NCBI GenBank assembly: GCA_038249305.1 | Contig: JBBRWI010000027.1 | Coordinates: forward strand, 1 to 25,318 | From: Humitalea sp038249305 | GTDB lineage: Bacteria; Pseudomonadota; Alphaproteobacteria; Acetobacterales; Acetobacteraceae | Reading direction: 5' to 3' | DNA length: 25,318 nt | Shown: positions 21,248 to 25,318 of the stretch, in pieces | Position numbering within the stretch: the first letter of the stretch is position 1 | Layout: each line of letters begins with the position of its first letter | Made by a program: the position numbers and the translations under genes | Notes under the pieces: model-generated | The model's database searches: none | Seen by the model: only the letters and a program-made list of their open reading frames with translations | Told to the model about the DNA's origin: nothing

Positions 21248-21310
21248 AAGGCGGCACGCTGCGACGGGGCTGCGGCCAAAGTCAACGCCCCGCTTGATCC
21301 AGGCCGCCTT
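21248..21310. promoter_or_regulatory. Nested inverted repeats in the divergent pyrK / dapA-like intergenic region
   Basis: aaggcggc (21248-21255) pairs with gccgcctt (21303-21310). Inside it ggggc (21266-21270) pairs with gcccc (21287-21291). The 116-bp gap must hold both divergent promoters. The dyads are candidate operators, plausibly for the MarR protein encoded two genes away, since MarR regulators often bind in divergent gaps next to their own operon. No consensus promoter is obvious. Confidence 0.35.
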
Positions 21311-21346
21311 CACCCGCAGATTGACCCGACCGTTGGAGCCATGGCC

Positions 21347-22288
21347 ATGACCAAAATGCGCATCGAGGGGTCCTTCGTCGCCCTCATCACCCCGTTCAAC
21401 GCCGATGGGGCCGTCGATTACGGCGCCTTCCGCACGCTGCTGGACTGGCACGCGAAGCACGGCACCTCCGCCGTGCTGATCATGGGTTCGACCGGCGAGG
21501 TGTCGATGCTGTCGCCGGAGGAGCGGCGGGAGGTCGTGCAGAAGACGGCGGCGATGAAGGACGGCCGGATGAAGGTCTTCTACGGCTGCACGGGATCATC
21601 CACCGATGCGACCATCGCCTATCTGCGCCACGCCCGCGCCAATGGCGCCGATGGCGCGATCCTGGCGGCGCCTGCCTATATCTGCGCGCCCGAGGAGGAC
21701 ATCGAGGCGTACTTCGCCGAATGCGCGGATGCGACCGACCTGCCGCTCGGCCTCTACAACAATCCGCCGCGCGTGAAGTCGGATCTGCATTGGGATCATC
21801 TGCTGCGGCTGATGAAGCACCCGAACATCGTCGTGCTGAAGGAGAGCACGACCCGCGTCGGCCAGGTCGCGCAAGTGCTGGCCGCCGCCCCGGATGGCGC
21901 GGTGATGTGCTGCGACAGTCCCAATCTTGGACTGGTGGTGCCGACCATGAGCCTCGGCGGCCATGGCACCGCCAACATGACGGGCAACCTCGACCCCGCG
22001 GGCATGGCGCTGCTGTCCACGCCGTGGCGCGACCCGGCACAGAGCGTGGTGTTCCGCGAGACCTATCTGCGCCTGCTGCCGCTGCTGCACTTCACCTATT
22101 CGGCGATCAACCCGGTGGCGGTGAAGTCGCTGATGAAGGCTTTGGGCCTGCCGGCCGGCGACCTGCGGCGGCCGCTGACGGCGCTGAAGCCGGACCACCT
22201 GGCCCGGGGCCTCGCCATCGTGCAGGCGCTGGGGCTGGACCGGCAGTATGGCTGGGGCGCGCCGGTGCAATCGCTCGCCGCCGAGTGA
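21347..22288 (+). CDS. DapA/NanA-family lyase or synthase (class I aldolase fold)
   Basis: This 313-residue TIM-barrel is of the dihydrodipicolinate synthase / N-acetylneuraminate lyase family. Seen: GSFVALITPFNADGAVDY, the pyruvate-binding IMGSTGEVSML (residues 47-51 GSTGE), YNNPPRVKSD with Tyr137, and the Schiff-base Lys165 in IVVLKEST. Many paralogues degrade sugar acids or other 2-oxo compounds rather than make lysine precursors. Coupling to MarR and divergence from pyrK argue for a catabolic paralogue, not the housekeeping dapA. GGAG at 21335-21338 is eight bases from the ATG at 21347 but only two from the ATG at 21341, so the second is preferred. Its stop overlaps the marR start. Confidence 0.88.
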   Translation: MTKMRIEGSFVALITPFNADGAVDYGAFRTLLDWHAKHGTSAVLIMGSTGEVSMLSPEERREVVQKTAAMKDGRMKVFYGCTGSSTDATIAYLRHARANGADGAILAAPAYICAPEEDIEAYFAECADATDLPLGLYNNPPRVKSDLHWDHLLRLMKHPNIVVLKESTTRVGQVAQVLAAAPDGAVMCCDSPNLGLVVPTMSLGGHGTANMTGNLDPAGMALLSTPWRDPAQSVVFRETYLRLLPLLHFTYSAINPVAVKSLMKALGLPAGDLRRPLTALKPDHLARGLAIVQALGLDRQYGWGAPVQSLAAE

Positions 22289-22761
22289 CGCAACCGGGCG
22301 TGATCCCGCTGGTCCACGAACGGCCGGGCCACCTGATCCGCCGCTGCCAGCAGGTGGCGGTGGGGCTGTTCCTGGAACATTGCGCGCCCTTCGACCTGAC
22401 GCCCATGCAATACGCCGTGCTGCGCGCCGCCGAGGCCAGGCCCGGCATCGACCAGATCGGCATGGCGGGGTTGATCGGGCTCGACCGCTCCAACGCCGCG
22501 CGGCTGGGTGCGGCGCTGGAGGCGCGCGGGCTGCTGCATCGCAGCCCCGACCCCGCCGACCGCCGCGTCCGGCTGCTGCGGGTCACGCCCCAGGGCGCCG
22601 CCTTGCTAAGCGCGGTGGAACCGGCGGTTGAACGGGTGCAGGCGGAACTGCTCGCCCCGGTGGCACCCGCGCTGCGGCCGATGCTGCTGGAGGCGCTGGG
22701 GGCGATTGCCGCTGCCCATAATCTGTCGTCCCGCGCGCCGCAGCGGGTGAAAACGGCCTGA
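22285..22761 (+). CDS. MarR-family transcriptional regulator
   Basis: This 158-residue winged-helix regulator starts at a GTG whose last two bases are shared with the upstream stop (GTGA, 4-bp overlap). Features are HLIRRCQQVAVGLFLEHC (dimerisation helix), LTPMQYAVLRAAEARPGIDQ, GLIGLDRSNAARLGAALEAR (recognition helix) and the wing SPDPADRRVRLLRVTPQGAAL. MarR proteins are ligand-responsive dimers that usually repress adjacent catabolic operons. Likely targets are its own operon and the divergent pyrK operon. The ligand is unknown; a pyrimidine or carboxylate related to the neighbouring enzymes is an inference. Confidence 0.88.
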   Translation: MTQPGVIPLVHERPGHLIRRCQQVAVGLFLEHCAPFDLTPMQYAVLRAAEARPGIDQIGMAGLIGLDRSNAARLGAALEARGLLHRSPDPADRRVRLLRVTPQGAALLSAVEPAVERVQAELLAPVAPALRPMLLEALGAIAAAHNLSSRAPQRVKTA

Positions 22762-22826
22762 ACGGGCCTTGCGGTGCGGATAGGCTTGCTTCTAGCGTTT
22801 GCGCAGCATTCCGCTGGAGACCCCGC

Positions 22827-23639
22827 ATGACCGACCGCCGTTCCTTGCTCGCCCTGGCCGCCGCCATGGGGGGGCTGATCCCGGGCGCGATGGCGCGGCC
22901 GCTGGACCAGGTGCTGTCCACGCGGCGCTTGCGGGCGGGGATCAACCCGACGCTGGTGCCCTTCGGCACCTTCAACGAGCGCAACCAGATCGACGGCTTC
23001 GATGCCGACATCGCGCGCGAGATCGCCCGGCGGATGAATGTCGAACTGGAGATCGTGCAGGTCGGCAGCCCCGACCGCATTCCCTTCCTGCAGGCCGACC
23101 GCATCGACATCGTGCTCGGCGCGATCACCCGCACGGTCGAACGCGCGCTGGTGATCGACTACACGCAACCGCTGCACACCCAGTCGGTGATCGTGCTGAC
23201 CAAGGAGACGGGGACCGCCAGGCCCATCGCGCGGCTGGCCGATCTGAACGATCCCGCGGTGCGCCTGGTGCAGGTGCGCGGCACCGTCGGCATTCCCTGG
23301 ATCACGGCCAACGCGCCGCGCGCCACGGTGACCTTGCTGGACAACTACCCCGACACCTTCCGCGCCATCCAGCAGGGCCGCGCCGATGCGATGGTCGATG
23401 TCTTCGAAAGCGTCGTCGTGCCGATGCGGAATGTCGCGGGTGTGCCGTGGAAGATATTGGACGAGGTGATTGCCTCCACCTGGGTCGGCATCGGCGTGCA
23501 GAAGGGCAATGCGACCCTGCGCGATGTGCTGAACGTGGTGCTGTTCGAGATGCACCGCAGCGGGTTCGTGAACACGACCTGGGAGAAGTGGCTGGGGTCG
23601 CCGATGCGGACGCCGATCCCGTTCAACCCGATGTTCTGA
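22827..23639 (+). CDS. ABC transporter substrate-binding protein, polar amino acid type
   Basis: This is a 270-residue family 3 periplasmic binding protein. Residues 1-23 (MTDRRSLLALAAAMGGLIPG then AMA) form a signal peptide. Then come STRRLRAGINPTLVPFG, the family signature IDGFDADIAREIARRMNVEL (G-F-D-x-D-I/L-A), RIPFLQADRIDIVLGAITRT, ERALVIDYTQPLHTQSVIV and NYPDTFRAIQQGRADAMV. Family 3 proteins bind amino acids, opines or other small polar zwitterions. GGAG precedes the ATG. It lies 65 bp after marR and 29 bp before the first permease, on the same strand, so it probably belongs to the same transcriptional unit. Confidence 0.9.
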   Translation: MTDRRSLLALAAAMGGLIPGAMARPLDQVLSTRRLRAGINPTLVPFGTFNERNQIDGFDADIAREIARRMNVELEIVQVGSPDRIPFLQADRIDIVLGAITRTVERALVIDYTQPLHTQSVIVLTKETGTARPIARLADLNDPAVRLVQVRGTVGIPWITANAPRATVTLLDNYPDTFRAIQQGRADAMVDVFESVVVPMRNVAGVPWKILDEVIASTWVGIGVQKGNATLRDVLNVVLFEMHRSGFVNTTWEKWLGSPMRTPIPFNPMF

Positions 23640-23668
23640 CCCCGATGATCCGAACCTGATCTGCTGAC

Positions 23669-24337
23669 ATGGTTCTGCAATACGGGCAGGTCCTGCACTA
23701 CCTGCCCGATTTCCTCTGGGGCGCCGGGCTGTCGCTGTGGATCGCGGCCCTGGCCTTTGCCGGGGGCTTGCTGATCGGGCTGGCGGGGGCGGCGGTGCTG
23801 ACCTACGCGGGCCCCTGGGCGCGATGGCCGGTGATCGCCTATGTGCGGTTCTTCACCTATACGCCGCAGTTGGTGCAGATCTTCTTCCTGTTCTTCGCCC
23901 TGCCCGAATTCGGCATCATCCTGCCGCCGATCGCCGCGGTGCTGATCGGCATGACCCTGAATGCCGGCGCCTACCTGACCGAGATCGAACGCGCCGGCTT
24001 CGACAGCGTGCCCGGTGCCGAACTGGATGCCGCCGAGACGCTGGGGTTTTCCCGCGTGCAAACCATCTGGCACGTCATCGCGCCGCATGTCGTGCGGACG
24101 CTGTATCCCTCGCTGTCCAACCACTACATCATCATGACGCTGGGCACCTCGATGGCGGCGATCTTTGGCGTCGAGGAACTGACGGCGCGGGCGCTGAACG
24201 CCAATGCGATCTCCTTCCGGTCGGTCGAGATCTTCTCGATCACCGCCGGCATCTACATCCTGCTGACGATCATCGCCTCCTTCCTGCTGTGGGGCGTCGG
24301 GCGCTGGCTGTTCCGCATCCGCGCGCGGGTGTTCTGA
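23669..24337 (+). CDS. ABC permease, polar amino acid (HisM/GlnP) type, first subunit
   Basis: This 222-residue protein has about five membrane segments. Seen: the N-terminal GAGLSLWIAALAFAGGLLIG, YVRFFTYTPQLVQIFFLFFA (the HisMQ-type R-x-T-P-x-L-V pattern, here FTYTP), GMTLNAGAYLTEIERAGFDS, and the EAA cytoplasmic loop ELDAAETLGFSRVQTIWHVI that contacts the ATPase. It pairs with the overlapping downstream permease and the preceding receptor. The ATG at 23669 lies 29 bp after the receptor stop with no strong ribosome site visible; the hydrophobic N-terminus supports this start. Confidence 0.9.
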   Translation: MVLQYGQVLHYLPDFLWGAGLSLWIAALAFAGGLLIGLAGAAVLTYAGPWARWPVIAYVRFFTYTPQLVQIFFLFFALPEFGIILPPIAAVLIGMTLNAGAYLTEIERAGFDSVPGAELDAAETLGFSRVQTIWHVIAPHVVRTLYPSLSNHYIIMTLGTSMAAIFGVEELTARALNANAISFRSVEIFSITAGIYILLTIIASFLLWGVGRWLFRIRARVF

Positions 24338-25041
24338 TGTCGGCCTGGCAGATCGTGGCGGCCGAGGCGCCGCGTTTCTTCACCTATTGGAACATGCTCT
24401 TTCTCGGCCAGGCGGTGCTGAACACGCTGATCGCCTCGGTGCTCGGATGTGGCCTCGGCTATGCGATGGGCTTCGTGCTGGCGGTGCTGCGCCTGCCACA
24501 GGTGATGCCTGTCGCTGCGGTGCGCGCCGTGGCGATCCTGTGGGTCGAGGCGTTTCGCCGCATCCCATTCCTGGTGCTGCTGCTGCTGGTGTTCTTCTCC
24601 ACGCAGGCGCTGCGAATGGAGGCGCCGCTCTGGGCGGTCGCGGTCGCCTCGGTCGCGATCCGAATGAGCGCGCTGGCGGCGGAGAACATCCGTGCGGGGC
24701 TGGACAGCGTGCGGCCGCAGCAATGGGAAGCGGCGCTGACGATGAACCTGCGGCCGCTGGCCGCCCTGTTCCGCATCGTGCTACCGCAGTCCTGGCGGGT
24801 GATCCTGCCGCCGTCGATCGTGCATGTGCTGAGCATGGTGAAGGAGACGTCGCTGGTCTCCCAGATCGGCTTCATCGAATTGACGTTCGCCGCGAAAATG
24901 CTGACCCAGCGCGGGTTCTCGGCGATCCTGACCTATGGCACCGCACTGGTGATGTATTTCCTGGTGTCGTGGCTGCTCGCCTCCCTGGCGCGGGCGGCGG
25001 GCAAAAAACTGACGGCGCGGCCTATCGTCCTGACGCCGTAA
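24337..25041 (+). CDS. ABC permease, polar amino acid (HisQ/GlnP) type, second subunit
   Basis: This 234-residue permease is similar in pattern to its neighbour: FLGQAVLNTLIASVLGCGLG, FRRIPFLVLLLLVFFSTQAL, AIRMSALAAENIRAGLDSVR and the EAA loop QWEAALTMNLRPLAALFRIV followed by LPQSWR. SMVKETSLVSQIGFIELTFA is the conserved segment after the loop. The ATG overlaps the previous stop by one base (TGATG), so it is coupled. No ATP-binding protein gene follows: the next gene is convergent, and the two 3' ends overlap by 20 bp. The ATPase must be supplied from elsewhere. Confidence 0.9.
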   Translation: MSAWQIVAAEAPRFFTYWNMLFLGQAVLNTLIASVLGCGLGYAMGFVLAVLRLPQVMPVAAVRAVAILWVEAFRRIPFLVLLLLVFFSTQALRMEAPLWAVAVASVAIRMSALAAENIRAGLDSVRPQQWEAALTMNLRPLAALFRIVLPQSWRVILPPSIVHVLSMVKETSLVSQIGFIELTFAAKMLTQRGFSAILTYGTALVMYFLVSWLLASLARAAGKKLTARPIVLTP

Positions 25042-25318
25042 GCGCCGCGCGCAGGGCTGCGGCATCGGCTGCATCGACCGGCGGCTGCGGCGGGCGGACC
25101 GTTGCATCGGGGATGATGCCCAATTCGCGCAGGCACCATTTGATCCGCGCGGTCGCGCGACCACCCGGGGGCGCGCCATAGATCGCCTCGGCCAGGGGTT
25201 CTAGGCGTTCATGCAGCGTGCGGGCGGTGGCCAGGTCATTCGCGCGTACGGCGGCATCCAGCGCCACGATTTCGTCCGGCATGATATCGGCCAGCGACAC
25301 CAGGCTGCCGTCGCTGCC
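25022..25318 (-). CDS. C-terminal part of a second DapA-family protein (runs off the right edge)
   Basis: About 98 residues are visible. They read GSDGSLVSLADIMPDEIVAL then VRANDLATARTLHERLEPLA, GRATARIKWCLRELGIIPDA, and TVRPPQPPVDAADAAALRAA. This is the C-terminal helical region of dihydrodipicolinate synthase-family enzymes: the E/D-x-L-x-P-L-x-x-A-I-Y helix, K-x-x-L-x-x-L-G-I, and V-R-P-P-x-P-P. It is not a copy of the DapA-like gene at 21347, whose tail is different. The catalytic Lys and Tyr lie outside the window. It is convergent with, and overlaps by 20 bp, the second ABC permease. Confidence 0.8.
   Translation of the reverse strand, partial: GSDGSLVSLADIMPDEIVALDAAVRANDLATARTLHERLEPLAEAIYGAPPGGRATARIKWCLRELGIIPDATVRPPQPPVDAADAAALRAALTASGR

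Noticed and set aside
21221..22761. Housekeeping lysine-biosynthesis dapA at 21347
   Set aside because: The family match is good, but operon coupling to MarR and a second DapA-family gene nearby favour a catabolic paralogue; no dap symbol assigned.
1..25318. CRISPR arrays, tRNA or rRNA genes, prophage modules
   Set aside because: No regularly spaced repeats, no tRNA cloverleaf or rRNA-like sequence, and no phage structural genes were seen on either strand.

Overview
The window is GC-rich (roughly two thirds G+C by eye) with strongly GC-biased third codon positions. Its gene content is typical of a metabolically versatile Alphaproteobacterium: tripartite tricarboxylate transport (TTT), two MmgE/PrpD proteins, a Rhizobiales/Rhodospirillales-style glycerol ABC operon and PyrD/PyrK. 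I infer an Acetobacteraceae-like or other Rhodospirillales member. There is no rRNA or tRNA gene and no CRISPR array, so this rests on gene content and composition only.

Layout. (1) Positions 1-870 are insertion-sequence debris: the tail of an unidentified gene, an internally deleted IS1182-type element with recognisable ends, a long palindrome, and the helix-turn-helix start of an IS481-type transposase. (2) Positions 873-8086 (minus strand) are a tight seven-gene catabolic operon. In transcription order it reads MmgE/PrpD-2, TctB, TctA, a TctC/Bug-type receptor, a TauE/SafE-type permease, MmgE/PrpD-1 and an SDR that lacks the usual catalytic Ser and Tyr. (3) Positions 8132-8661 hold a frameshifted small membrane-protein gene. 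(4) Positions 8689-11803 hold a divergent pair: a nucleotidyltransferase-kinase fusion and a GT9-like glycosyltransferase, probably for surface polysaccharide. (5) Positions 11972-13411 encode a Tat-exported sulfite-oxidase-family molybdoenzyme. (6) Positions 13431-16862 hold a collapsed glycerol operon. glpR and glpD are intact. Downstream, the ATPase, a small membrane protein and the binding protein survive only as fragments fused across deletion scars. (7) Positions 16863-17511 are mostly non-coding, with a start-less antitoxin-like remnant and a hairpin. (8) Positions 17512-18198 encode an orphan protein with motifs reminiscent of class II (CyaA/edema factor/ExoY) nucleotidyl cyclases. (9) Positions 18278-21230 (minus strand) are an overlapping pyrK-pyrD-M20 carbamoyl-amidase operon. 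(10) Positions 21347-25041 (plus strand) carry a DapA-family lyase, a MarR regulator, and a polar-amino-acid-type ABC receptor with two permeases but no ATPase. A second DapA-family gene enters from the right edge.

How the genes work together. The seven-gene operon looks like uptake of a carboxylated compound by a complete TTT system followed by MmgE/PrpD chemistry. The exporter gene in it, and the sulfite oxidase nearby, raise the possibility of a sulfonated substrate. The PyrK-PyrD-amidase operon fits a reductive orotate-degradation route (orotate to dihydroorotate to N-carbamoyl-aspartate to aspartate), with the dihydroorotase not in view. The glycerol locus shows a pathway losing its high-affinity importer while keeping the dehydrogenase, its regulator and plausible GlpR half-sites.
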